Shown here one piece after another: positions 51,740 to 63,958 of a stretch of DNA of 64,000 nucleotides. The translations under genes were made by a program, and so were the position numbers. The DNA comes from Eutreptiella sp. 'Long Island Sound 2002'. Lineage: Eukaryota > Euglenozoa > Euglenophyceae > Eutreptiales > Eutreptiaceae. How positions within the stretch are numbered: position 1 is the first letter of the stretch; each line of letters starts with the position of its first letter. The stretch is taken from contig OZ038380.1 of assembly GCA_964036045.1 (NCBI GenBank), forward strand, positions 9,447,913-9,511,912. The letters are read 5' to 3'. The notes beneath the pieces are model-generated. The model worked only from the letters and a program-made list of their open reading frames with translations, was not told where the DNA came from and ran no database searches.

Positions 51740-53109
51740 TTGTGGGGCACAGTGGCCACAATGTGGGGCACAAACAGTGAGTGCAGCATTGCCGCAAAAA
51801 ACACATGGTGAGACCCCAGTTTTGTGTGTAATAATGATTTACCACAGTCCAATCATGACTTCTGCACAAAGGCTGCATGGCCAAGACCGAGCCAGTTTTG
51901 GAGCATTGGGACCACAATGTGGGGCACAAACTGTGAGTGCAGCATTGCCGCAAAAAACATATGGTGAGGCCCCAGTTTTGTGTGTAATAATGATTTACCA
52001 CAGTCCAACCATGACTTCTGCACAAAGGCTGCATGGCCAAGACCGAGCCAGCTTTGGAGCATTGTGGCCACAATGTGGGGCACAAGCAGTGAGTGCAGCA
52101 TTGCCGCAAAAAACACATGCTGAGACCCCTGTTTTGTGTGTAATAATGATTTACCACAGTCCAACCATGACTTCTGCACAAAGGCTGCATGGCCAAGACC
52201 GAGCCAGTTTTAGAGCATTGTGACCACAATTTGGGGCACAAACTGTGAGTGCAGCATTGCCAGGAAACCCACATGGTGAGACCCCAGTTTTGTGTGTAAT
52301 AATGATTTACCACAGTCCAACCATGACTTCTGCACAAAGGCTGCATGGCCAAGACCGAGCCAGTTTTGGAGCATTGTAGCCACAATGTGGGGCACAAACT
52401 GTGAGTGCAGCATTGCCGCAAAAAACACATGCTGAGACCCCTGTTTTGTGTGTAATAATGATTTACCACAGTTCAACCATGACTTCTGCACAAAGGCTGC
52501 ATGGCCAAGACCGAGCCAGTTTTAGAGCATTGTGGCCACAATGTGGGGCACAAACTGTGAGTGCAGCATTGCCGCAAAAAACATATGGTGAGGCCCCAGT
52601 TTTGTGTGTAATAATGATTTACCACAGTCCAATCATGACTTCTGCACAAAGGCTGCATGGCCAAGACCGCGCCAGTTGTGGGGCACAGTGGCCACAATGT
52701 GGGGCACAAACAGTGAGTGCAGCATTGCCGCAAAAAACACATGGTTAGACTCCTGTTTTGTGTGTAATAATGATTTACCACAGTCCAACCATGACTTCTG
52801 CACAAAGGCTGCATGGCCATGACCGAGCCAGCTTTGGGGCATTGTGACCACAATGTGGGGCACAAACTGTGAGTGCAGCATTGCCGCAAAAAACACATGC
52901 TGAGACCCCTGTTTTGTGTGTAATAATGATTTACCACAGTCCAATCATGACTTCTGCACGAAGGCTGCATGGCCAAGACCGAGCCAGTTTTGGAGCATTG
53001 TGGCCACAATGTGGGGCACAAACTGTGAGTGCAGCATTGCCGCAAAAAACACATGCTGAGACCCCTGTTTTGTGTGTAAAAATGATTTACCACAGTCCAA
53101 CCATGACTT

Positions 53110-54513
53110 CTGCACAAAGGCTGCATGGCCAAGACCGAGCCAGTTTTAGAGCATTGTGACCACAATGTGGGGCACAAACTGTGAGTGCAGCATTGCCGCA
53201 AAAAACATATGGTGAGGCCCCAGTTTTGTGTGTAATAATGATCTACCACAGTCCAATCATGACTTCTGCACAAAAACTGCATGGCCAAGACCGCGCCAGT
53301 TGTGGGGCACAGTGGCCACAATGTGGGGCACAAACTGTGAGTGCAGCATTGCCGCAAAAAACACATGGTGAGACCCCAGTTTTGTGTGTAATAATGATTT
53401 ACCACAGTCCAATCATGACTTCTGCACAAAGGCTGCATGGCCAAGACCGAGCCAGTTTTGGAGCATTGTGACCACAATGTGGGGCACAAACTGTGAGTGC
53501 AGCAATGCCGCAAAAAACACATGCTGAGACCCCAGTTTTGTGTGCAATAATGATTTACCACAGTCCAACCATGACTTCTGCACAAAGGCTGCATGGCCAA
53601 GACCGAGCCAGCTTTGGAGCATTGTGACCACAATGTGGGGCACAAACTGTGAGTGCAGCATTGCCGCAAAAAACATATGGTGAGGCCCCAGTTTTGTGTG
53701 TAATAATGATTTACCACAGTCCAACCATGACTTCTGCACAAAGGCTGCATGGCCAAGACCGAGCCATTTTTGGAGCATTGTGGCCACAATGTGGGGCACA
53801 AACTGTGAGTGCAGCATTGCCGCAAAAAACACATGGTGAGACCCCAGTTTTGTGTGCAATAATGATTTACCACAGTCCAACCATGACTTCTGCACAAAGG
53901 CTGCATGGCCAAGACCGAGCCAGTTTTGGGGCACAGTGGCCACAATGTGGGGCACAAACAGTGAGTGCAGCATTGCCGCAAAAAACACATGGTGAGACCC
54001 CTGTTTTGTGTGTAATAATGATTTACCACAGTCCAACCATGACTTCTGCACAAAGGCTGCATGGCCAAGACCGAGCCAGTTTTGGAGCATTGTGGCCACA
54101 ATGTGGGGCACAAACTGTGAGTGCAGCATTGCCGCAAAAAACACATGCTGAGACCCCTGTTTTGTGTGTAATAATGATTTACCACAGTCCAATCATGACT
54201 TCTGCACAAAGGCTGCATGGCCAAGACCGAGCCAGTTTTAGAGCATTGTGACCAAAATGTGGGGCACAAACTGTGAGTGCAGCATTGCCGCAAAAAACAT
54301 ATGGTGAGGCCCCAGTTTTGTGTGTAATAATGATTTACCACAGTCCAATCATGACTTCTGCACAAAGGCTGCATGGCCAAGACCGCGCCAGTTGTGGGGC
54401 ACAGTGGCCACAATGTGGGGCACAAACAGTGAGTGCAGCATTGCCGCAAAAAACACATGGTGAGGCCCCAGTTTTGTGTGTAATAATGATTTACCACAGT
54501 CCAATCATGACTT
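53110..54513 (+). repeat. 1404-bp (9-mer) HOR in the ACATATGG/CCGCGCC family, copy 1
   Basis: This matches 54514-55640 at +1404 bp. Shared variants are CAGTTTTAGAGC, AATGATCTACC, CACAAAAACTGCATGG, CCGCGCCAGTTGTGG and AGCAATGCCGC. Differences, such as ATGTGGGGC against ATTCGGGGC near 54890, show that it is older than the 1248-bp and 1405-bp duplications. Confidence 0.75.
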
Positions 54514-55640
54514 CTGCACAAAGGCTGCATGGCCAAGACCGAGCCAGTTTTAGAGCATTGTGACCACAATGTGGGGCACAAACTGTGAGTGCAGCATTGC
54601 CCCAAAAAACATATGGTGAGACCCCAGTTTTGTGTGTAATAATGATCTACCACAGTCCAATCATGACTTCTGCACAAAAACTGCATGGCCAAGACCGCGC
54701 CAGTTGTGGGGCACAGTGGCCACAATGTGGGGCACAAACTGTGAGTGCAGCATTGCCGCAAAAAACACATGGTGAGACCCCAGTTTTGTGTGTAATAATG
54801 ATTTACCACAGTCCAATCATGACTTCTGCACCAAGGCTGCATGGCCAAGACCGAGCCAGTTTTGGAGCATTGTGACCACAATTCGGGGCACAAACTGTGA
54901 GTGCAGCAATGCCGCAAAAAACACATGCTGAGACCCCAGTTTTGTGTGTAATAATGATTTACCACAGTCCAACCATGACTTCTGCACAAAGGCTGCATGG
55001 CCAAGACCGAGCCAGCTTTGGAGCATTGTGACCACAATGTGGGGCACAAACTGTGAGTGCAGCATTGCCGCAAAAAACATATGGTGAGGCCCCAGTTTTG
55101 TGTGTAATAATGATTTACCACAGTCCAACCATGACTTCTGCACAAAGGCTGCATGGCCAAGACCGAGCCAGTTTTGGAGCATTGTGGTCACAATGTGGGG
55201 CACAAACTGTGAGTGCAGTATTGCCGCAAAAAACACATGGTGAGACCCCAGTTTTGTGTGCAATAATGATTTACCACAGTCCAACCATGACTTCTGCACA
55301 AAGGCTGCATGGCCAAGACCGAGCCAGTTCTGGGGCACAGTGGCCACAATGTGGGGCACAAACAGTGAGTGCAGCATTGCCGCAAAAAACACATGGTGAG
55401 ACCCCTGTTTTGTGTGTAATAATGATTTACCACAGTCCAACCATGACTTCTGCACAAAGGCTGCATGGCCAAGACCGAGCCAGTTTTGGAGCATTGTGAC
55501 CACAATGTGGGGCACAAACTGTGAGTGCAGCATTGCCGCAAAAAACATATGGTGAGGCCCCAGTTTTGTGTGTAATAATGATTTACCACAGTCCAACTAT
55601 GACTTCTGCACAAAGGCAGCATGGCCAAGACCGAGCCAGT
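54514..55640 (+). repeat. 1404-bp (9-mer) HOR, partial copy 2
   Basis: This is the second, incomplete copy. The match to copy 1 fails near 55640, where the TTTTAGAGC of copy 1 is replaced by TTTTGGAGC with GTGGCC. Confidence 0.7.
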
Positions 55641-57080
55641 TTTGGAGCATTGTGGCCACAATGTGGGGCACAAACTGTGAGTGCAGCATTGCCGCAAAAA
55701 ACACATGCTGAGACCCCAGTTTTGTGTGTAATAATGATTTACCACAGTCCAATCATGACTTCTGCACAAAGGCTGCATGGCCAAGACCGAGCCAGTTTTA
55801 GAGCATTGTGACCACAATGTGGGGCACAAACTGTGAGTGCAGCATTGCCGCAAAAAACATATGGTGAGGCCCCAGTTTTGTGTGTAATAATGATTTACCA
55901 CAGTCCAACCATGACTTCTGCACAAAGGCTGCATGGCCAAGACCGATCCAGTTTTGGAGCATTGTGGCCACAATGTGGGGCACAAACTGTGAGTGCAGCA
56001 TTGCCGCAAAAAACACATGCTCGGACCCCTGTTTTGTATGTAATAATGATTTACCACAGTCCAACCATGACTTCTGCACAAAGGCTGCATGGCCAAGACC
56101 GAGCCAGTTTTAGAGCATTGTGGCCACAATGTGGGGCACAAACTGTGAGTGCAGCATTGCCGCAAAAAACATATGGTGAGGCCCCAGTTTTGTGTGTAAT
56201 AATGATTTACCACAGTCCAATCATGACTTCTGCACAAAGGCTGCATGGCCAAGACCGCGCCAGTTGTGGGGCACAGTGGCCACAATGTGGGGCACAAAGA
56301 GTGAGTGCAGCATTGCCGCAAAAAACACATGGTGAGACCCCAGTTTTGTGTGCAATAATGATTTACCACAGTCCAATCATGACTTCTGCACAAAGGCTGC
56401 ATGGCCAAGACCGAGCCAGTTTTGGAGCATTGTGACCACAATGTGGGGCACAAACTGTGAGTGCAGCATTGCCAGGAAACCCACATGGTGAGACCCCAGT
56501 TTTGTGTGTAATAATGATTTACCACAGTCCAACCATGACTTCTGCACAAAGGCTGCATGGCCAAGACCGATCCAGTTTTGGAGCATTGTGGCCACAATGT
56601 GGGGCACAAACTGTGAGTGCAGCATTGCCGCAAAAAACACATGCTGAGACCCCTGTTTTGTGTGTAATAATGATTTACCACAGTCCAACCATGACTTCTG
56701 CACAAAGGCTGCATGGCCAAGACCGAGCCAGTTTTAGAGCATTGTGGCCACAATGTGGGGCACAAACTGTGAGTGCAGCATTGCCGCAAAAAAAATATGG
56801 TGAGGCCCCAGTTTTGTGTGTAATAATGATTTACCACAGTTCAATCATGACTTCTGCACAAAAACTGCATGGCCAAGACCGCGCCAGTTGTGGGGCACAG
56901 TGGCCACAATGTGGGGCACAAACTGTGAGTGCAGCATTGCCGCAAAAAACACATGGTGAGACCCCAGTTTTGTGTGTAATAATGATTTACCACAGTCCAA
57001 CCATGACTTCTGCACAAAGGCTGCATGACCAAGACCGAGCCAGTTTTGGGGCACAGTGGCCACAATGAGGGGCACAAACT

Positions 57081-59455
57081 GTGAGTGCAGCATTGCCGCA
57101 AAAAACATATGGTGAGGCCCCAGTTTTGTGTGTAATAATGATTTACCACAGTCCGTTCATGACTTCTGCACAAAGGCTGCATGGCCAAGACCGCGCCAGT
57201 TGTGGGGCACAGTGGCCACAATGTGGGGCACAAACTGTGAGTGCAGCATTGCCGCAAAAAACACATGGTGAGGCCCCAGTTTTGTGTGCAATAATGATTT
57301 ACCACAATCCAATCATGACTTCTGCACAAAGGCTGCATGGCCGGGACCGAGCCAGTTTTGGGGCACAGTGGCCACAATGTGGGGCACAAACAGTGAGTGC
57401 AGCATTGCCGCAAAAAACACATGTTGAGACCCCAGTTTTGTGTGCAATAATGATTTACCACAGTCCAATCATGACTTCTGCACAAAAACTGCATGGCCAA
57501 GACCGAGCCAGTTTTGGGGCACAGTGGCCACAATGTGGGGCACAAACTGTGAGTGCAGCATTGCCGCAAAAAACACATGGTGAGACCCCTGTTTTGTGTG
57601 TAATAATGATTTACCACAGTCCAACCATGACTTCTGCACAAAGGCTGCATGGCCAAGACCGAGCCAGTTTTAGAGCATTGTGGCCACAATGTGGGGCACA
57701 AACTGTGAGTGCAGCATTGCCGCAAAAAACATATGGTGAGGCCCCAGTTTTGTGTGTAATAATGATTTACCACAGTCCGTTCATGACTTCTGCACAAAGG
57801 CTGCATGGCCAAGACCGCGCCAGGTGTGGGGCACAGTGGCCACAATGTGGGGCACAAACAGTGAGTGCAGCATTGCCGCAAAAAACACATGGTGAGGCCC
57901 CAGTTTTGTGTGTGATAATGATTTACCACAATCCAATCATGACTTCTGCACAAAGGCTGCATGGCCAAGACCGAGCCAGTTTTGGGGCACAGTGGCCACA
58001 ATGTGGGGCACAAACAGTGAGTGCAGCATTGCCGCAAAAAATACATGTTGAGACCCCACTTTTGTGTGTAATAATGATTTACCACAGTCCAACCATGACT
58101 TCTGCACAAAGGCTGCATGGCCAAGACCGAGCCAGTTTTAGAGCATTGTGGCCACAATGTGGGGCACAAACTGTGAGTGCAGCATTGCCGCAAAAAACAT
58201 ATGGTGAGGCCCCAGTTTTGTGTGTAATAATGTTTTACCACAGTCCAATCATGACTTCTGCACAAAGGCTGCATGGCCAAGACCGCGCCAGTTGTGGGGC
58301 ACAGTGGCCACAATGTGGGGCACAAACTGTGAGTGCAGCATTGCCGCAAAAAACACATGGTTAGACCCCTGTTTTGTGTGTAATAATGATTTACCACAGT
58401 CCAACCATGACTTCTGCACAAAGGCTGCATGGCCATGACCGAGCCAGCTTTGGGGCATTGTGACCACAATGTGGGGCACAAACGGTGAGTGCAGCATTGC
58501 CGCAAAAAACATATGGTGAGGCCCCAGTTTTGTGTGTAATAATGATCTACCACAGTCCAATCATGACTTCTGCACAAAAACTGCATGACCAAGACCGCGC
58601 CAGTTGTGGGGCACAGTGGCCACAATGTGGGGCACAAACTGTGAGTGCAGCATTGCCGCAAAAAATACATGTTGAGACCCCAGTTTTGTGTGTAATAATG
58701 ATTTACCACAGTCCAACCATGACTTCTGCACAAAGGCTGCATGGCCATGACCGAGCCAGTTTTGGGGCACAGTGGCCACAATGAGGGGCACAAACTGTGA
58801 GTGCAGCATTGCCGCAAAAAACATATGGTGAGGCCCCAGTTTTGTGTGTAATAATGATTTACCACAGTCCGTTCATGACTTCTGCACAAAGGCTGCATGG
58901 CCAAGACCGCGCCAGTTGTGGGGCACAGTGGCCACAATGTGGGGCACAAACAGTGAGTGCAGCATTGCCGCAAAAAACACATGGTGAGGCCCCAGTTTTG
59001 TGTGTAATAATGATTTACCACAATCCAATCATGACTTCTGCACAAAGGCTGCATGGCCAAGACCGAGCCAGTTTTGGGGCACAGTGGCCACAATGTGGGG
59101 CACAAACAGTGAGTGCAGCATTGCCGCAAAAAACACATGGTGAGACCCCTGTTTTGTGTGTAATAATGATTTACCACAGTCCAATCATGACTTCTGCACA
59201 AAGGCTGCATGGCCAAGACCGAGCCAGTTTTGGGGCACAGTGGCCACAATGTGGGGCACAAACTGTGAGTGCAGCATTGCCGCAAAAAATACATGGTTAG
59301 ACCCCAGTTTTGTGTGTAATAATGATTTACCACAGTCCAATCATGACTTCTGCACAAAGGCTGCATGGCCAAGACCGAGCCAGTTTTGGAGCATTGTGAC
59401 CACAATGTGGGGCACAAACTGTGAGTGCAGCATTGCCGCAAAAAACACATGGTGA
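57081..59455 (+). repeat. Region with CAGTCCGTTCATG monomers at 4-mer and 7-mer spacing
   Basis: The rare CAGTCCGTTCATGAC appears three times, near 57150, 57774 and 58866, spaced 624 and 1092 bp (4 and 7 monomers, 11 in total). Each is preceded by ACATATGGTGAGG and followed by CCGCGCCAGTTGTGG (GGTGTGG in the middle copy) and a CACAATCCAATC monomer. This indicates repeated copying of the same three-monomer motif. Confidence 0.7.
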
Positions 59456-59764
59456 GACCCGAGTTTCGTGTGTAATAATGATTTACCACAGTCCAGCCAT
59501 GACTTCTGCACAAAGGCTGCATGGCCAAGACCGAGCCAGGTTTTGAGCACAGTGGCCACAATGTGGGGCACAAACAGTGAGTGCAGCATTGCCGCAAAAA
59601 ACATATGGTGAGGCCCCAGTTTTGTGTGTAATAATGATTTACCACAGTCCAATCATGACTTCTGCACAAAGGCTGCATGGCCAAGACCGAGCCAGTTTTG
59701 GAGCATTGTGACCACAATGTGGGGCACAAACAGTGAGTGCAGCATTGCCGCAAAAAACACATGG

Positions 59765-61169
59765 TGAGACCCCAGTTTTGTGTGTAATAATGATTTACCA
59801 CAGTCCAACCATGACTTCTGCACAAAGGCTGCATGGCCAAGACCGAGCCAGTTTTGGAGCATTGTGGCCACAATGTGGGGCACAAACTGTGAGTGCAGCA
59901 TTGCCGCAAAAAACACATGCTGAGACCCCTGTTTTGTGTGTAATAATGATTTACCACAGTCCAACCATGACTTCTGCACAAAGGCTGCATGGCCAAGACC
60001 GAGCCAGTTTTAGAGCATTGTGACCACAATGTGGGGCACAAACTGTGAGTGCAGCATTGCCGCAAAAAACATATGGTGAGGCCCCAGTTTTGTGTGTAAT
60101 AATGATCTACCACAGTCCAATCATGACTTCTGCACAAAAACTGCATGGCCAAGACCGCGCCAGTTGTGGGGCACAGTGGCCACAATGTGGGGCACAAACA
60201 GTGAGTGCAGCATTGCCGCAAAAAACAAATTGGTGAGGCCCCAGTTTTGTGTGTAATAATGATTTACCACAGTCCAACCATGACTTGTGCACAAAGGCTG
60301 CATGGCCATGACCGAGCCAGTTTTGGGGCACAGTGGCCACAATGAGGGGCACAAACTGTGAATGCAGCATTGCCGCAAAAAACATATGGTGAGGCCCCAG
60401 TTTTGTGTGTAATAATGATTTACCACAATCCAACCATGACTTCTGCACAAAGGCTGCATGGCCAAGACCGAGCCAGTTTTGGGGCACAGTGGCCACAATG
60501 TGGGGCACAAACAGTGAGTGCAGCATTGCCGCAAAAAACACATGGTGAGACCCCAGTTTTGTGTGCAATAATGATTTACCACAGTCCAATCATGACTTCT
60601 GCACAAAGGCTGCATGGCCAAGACCGAGCCAGTTTTGGGGCACAGTGGCCACAATGTGGGGCACAAACAGTGAGTGCAGCATTGCCGCAAAAAACACACG
60701 GTGAGACCCCTGTTTTGTGTGTAATAATGATTTACCACAGTCCAATCATGACTTCTGCACAAAGGCTGCATGGCCAAGACCGAGCCAGTTGTGGAGCAGT
60801 GTGACCACAATGTGGGGCACAAACTGTGAGTGCAGCATTGCCGCAAAAAACACATGGTGAGACCCGAGCTTCGTGTGTAATAATGATTTACCACAGTCCA
60901 GCCATGACTTCTGCACAAAGGCTGCATGGCCAAGACCGAGCCAGTTTTGGGGCACAGTGGCCACAATGTGGGGCACAAACAGTGAGTGCAGCATTGCCGC
61001 AAAAAACACATGGTGAGAGCCCAGTTTTGTGTGTAATAATAATTTACCACAGTCCAATCATGACTTCTGCACAAAGGCTGCATGGCCAAGACCGAGCCAG
61101 TTTTGGAGCATTGTGACCACAATGTGGGGCACAAACAGTGAGTGCAGCATTGCCGCAAAAAACACATGT
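59765..61169 (+). repeat. 1405-bp (9-mer plus 1 bp) recent tandem duplication, unit 1
   Basis: The two 1405-bp units appear identical wherever I compared them, from 59765/61170 to 61188/62593. They include a shared 1-bp insertion (CAAATTGGTG). Other shared rare variants are ATGACTTGTGC, GGCCATGACC, ATGAGGGGC, GTGAATGC, ACACACGGTG, GGAGCAGTGTGACC, GACCCGAGCTTCG and ATAATAATTTACC. Confidence 0.9.
60226..60231 (+). other. 1-bp insertion, copy 1
   Basis: AACACATGGTG reads AACAAATTGGTG, shifting phase by +1. It is carried in the first 1405-bp unit. Confidence 0.92.
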
Positions 61170-62574
61170 TGAGACCCCAGTTTTGTGTGTAATAATGATT
61201 TACCACAGTCCAACCATGACTTCTGCACAAAGGCTGCATGGCCAAGACCGAGCCAGTTTTGGAGCATTGTGGCCACAATGTGGGGCACAAACTGTGAGTG
61301 CAGCATTGCCGCAAAAAACACATGCTGAGACCCCTGTTTTGTGTGTAATAATGATTTACCACAGTCCAACCATGACTTCTGCACAAAGGCTGCATGGCCA
61401 AGACCGAGCCAGTTTTAGAGCATTGTGACCACAATGTGGGGCACAAACTGTGAGTGCAGCATTGCCGCAAAAAACATATGGTGAGGCCCCAGTTTTGTGT
61501 GTAATAATGATCTACCACAGTCCAATCATGACTTCTGCACAAAAACTGCATGGCCAAGACCGCGCCAGTTGTGGGGCACAGTGGCCACAATGTGGGGCAC
61601 AAACAGTGAGTGCAGCATTGCCGCAAAAAACAAATTGGTGAGGCCCCAGTTTTGTGTGTAATAATGATTTACCACAGTCCAACCATGACTTGTGCACAAA
61701 GGCTGCATGGCCATGACCGAGCCAGTTTTGGGGCACAGTGGCCACAATGAGGGGCACAAACTGTGAATGCAGCATTGCCGCAAAAAACATATGGTGAGGC
61801 CCCAGTTTTGTGTGTAATAATGATTTACCACAATCCAACCATGACTTCTGCACAAAGGCTGCATGGCCAAGACCGAGCCAGTTTTGGGGCACAGTGGCCA
61901 CAATGTGGGGCACAAACAGTGAGTGCAGCATTGCCGCAAAAAACACATGGTGAGACCCCAGTTTTGTGTGCAATAATGATTTACCACAGTCCAATCATGA
62001 CTTCTGCACAAAGGCTGCATGGCCAAGACCGAGCCAGTTTTGGGGCACAGTGGCCACAATGTGGGGCACAAACAGTGAGTGCAGCATTGCCGCAAAAAAC
62101 ACACGGTGAGACCCCTGTTTTGTGTGTAATAATGATTTACCACAGTCCAATCATGACTTCTGCACAAAGGCTGCATGGCCAAGACCGAGCCAGTTGTGGA
62201 GCAGTGTGACCACAATGTGGGGCACAAACTGTGAGTGCAGCATTGCCGCAAAAAACACATGGTGAGACCCGAGCTTCGTGTGTAATAATGATTTACCACA
62301 GTCCAGCCATGACTTCTGCACAAAGGCTGCATGGCCAAGACCGAGCCAGTTTTGGGGCACAGTGGCCACAATGTGGGGCACAAACAGTGAGTGCAGCATT
62401 GCCGCAAAAAACACATGGTGAGAGCCCAGTTTTGTGTGTAATAATAATTTACCACAGTCCAATCATGACTTCTGCACAAAGGCTGCATGGCCAAGACCGA
62501 GCCAGTTTTGGAGCATTGTGACCACAATGTGGGGCACAAACAGTGAGTGCAGCATTGCCGCAAAAAACACATGT
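61170..62574 (+). repeat. 1405-bp recent tandem duplication, unit 2
   Basis: This is the second unit of the apparently identical pair. A further partial recurrence follows: the GGAGCAGTGTGACC and GACCCGAGCTTCG monomers of 62190-62290 appear again 624 bp (4 monomers) later at 62820-62910. Confidence 0.9.
61631..61636 (+). other. 1-bp insertion, copy 2
   Basis: The same AACAAATTGGTG change, exactly 1405 bp after copy 1, so it was duplicated with the unit and is not an independent event. Confidence 0.92.
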
Positions 62575-62990
62575 TGAGACCCCAGTTTTGTGTGCAATAA
62601 TGATTTACCACAGTCCAATCATGACTTCTGCACAAAGGCTGCATGGCCAAGACCGAGCCAGTTTTGGGGCACAGTGGCCACAATGTGGGGCACAAACAGT
62701 GAGTGCAGCATTGCCGCAAAAAACACATGGTGACGCCCCAGTTTTGTGTGTAATAATGATTTACCACAGTCCAATCATGACTTCTGCACAAAGGCTGCAT
62801 GGCCAAGACCGAGCCAGTTGTGGAGCAGTGTGACCACAATGTGGGGCACAAACTGTGAGTGCAGCATTGCCGCAAAAAACACATGGTGAGACCCGAGCTT
62901 CGTGTGTAATAATGATTTACCACAGTCCAGCCATGACTTCTGCACAAAGGCTGCATGGCCAAGACTGCGCCAGTTGTGGGGCACAGGGGC

Positions 62991-63003
62991 CACAATCGGG
63001 GGG
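62991..63003 (+). other. 1-bp insertion with local substitution
   Basis: CACAATGTGGGGCAC reads CACAATCGGGGGGCAC, giving a +1 phase shift. It appears private to this monomer. Confidence 0.88.
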
Positions 63004-63186
63004 CACAAACAGTGAGTGCAGCATTGCCGCAAAAAAAACATGGTGAGGCCCCAGTTTTGTGTGTAATAATGATTTACTACAGTCCAATCATGACTTATGC
63101 ACAAAGGCTGCATGGCCAAGACCGAGCCAGTTTTGTGGCACAGTGGCCACAATGTGGGACACAAACTGTGAGTGCAGCATTGCCGC

Positions 63187-63200
63187 AAAAAAAAAAATAT
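63187..63200 (+). other. 3-bp expansion of the A tract
   Basis: The A6 tract plus CACAT becomes A11 plus TAT, making this monomer 159 bp. It is the longest homopolymer I saw in the window. Confidence 0.9.
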
Positions 63201-63958
63201 GGTGAGACCCCAGTTTTGTGTGCAATAATGATTTACCACAGTCCAATCATGACTTCTGCACAAAGGCTGCATGGCCAAGACCGAGCCAGTTTTGGGGCAC
63301 AGTGGCCACAATGTGGGGCACAAGCTGTTAGTGCAGCATTGCCGCAAAAAGCACGTGGTGTGACCACAGCTTTGTGTGCAATAATGATTTACCACAGTCC
63401 AATCATGACTTCTGCACAAAGGCTGCATGGCCAAGACCGAGCCAGTTTTGGAGCATTGTGACCACAATGTGGGGCACAAACTGTGAGTGCAGCATTGCCG
63501 CAAAAAACACATGGTGAGACCCCAGTTTTGTGTGTAATAATGATTTACCACAGTCCAGCCATGACTTCTGCACAAAGGCTGCATGGCCAAGACCGAGCCA
63601 GTTTTGGGGCACAGTGGCCACAATGTGGGGCACAAACAGTGAGTGCAGCATTGCCGCAAAAAACACATGGTGAGACCCGAGTTTTGTGTGTAATAAAGAT
63701 TTACCACGGTCCAATCATGACTTCTGCACAAAGGCTGCATGGCCAAGACCGAGCCAGGTTTGGAGCATTGTGACCACAATGAGGGGCACAAACTGTGAGT
63801 GCAGCATTGCCGGAAAAAAAACATGGTTAGACCCCAGGCGTGTGTGCAATAATGATTTACCACAGTCCAACCATGACTTCTGCACAAAGGCTGCATGACC
63901 AAGCCCGAGCCAGTTTTGGGGCACAGTGGCCACAATGTGGGGCACAAACTGTGAGTGA

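Noticed and set aside
57081-58364. Longest + strand open frame (427 codons)
   Set aside because: It is the same satellite read on the other strand. It is long only because the monomers here have GTGGCC instead of GTGACC in the variable cassette, so the usual TGA is missing.
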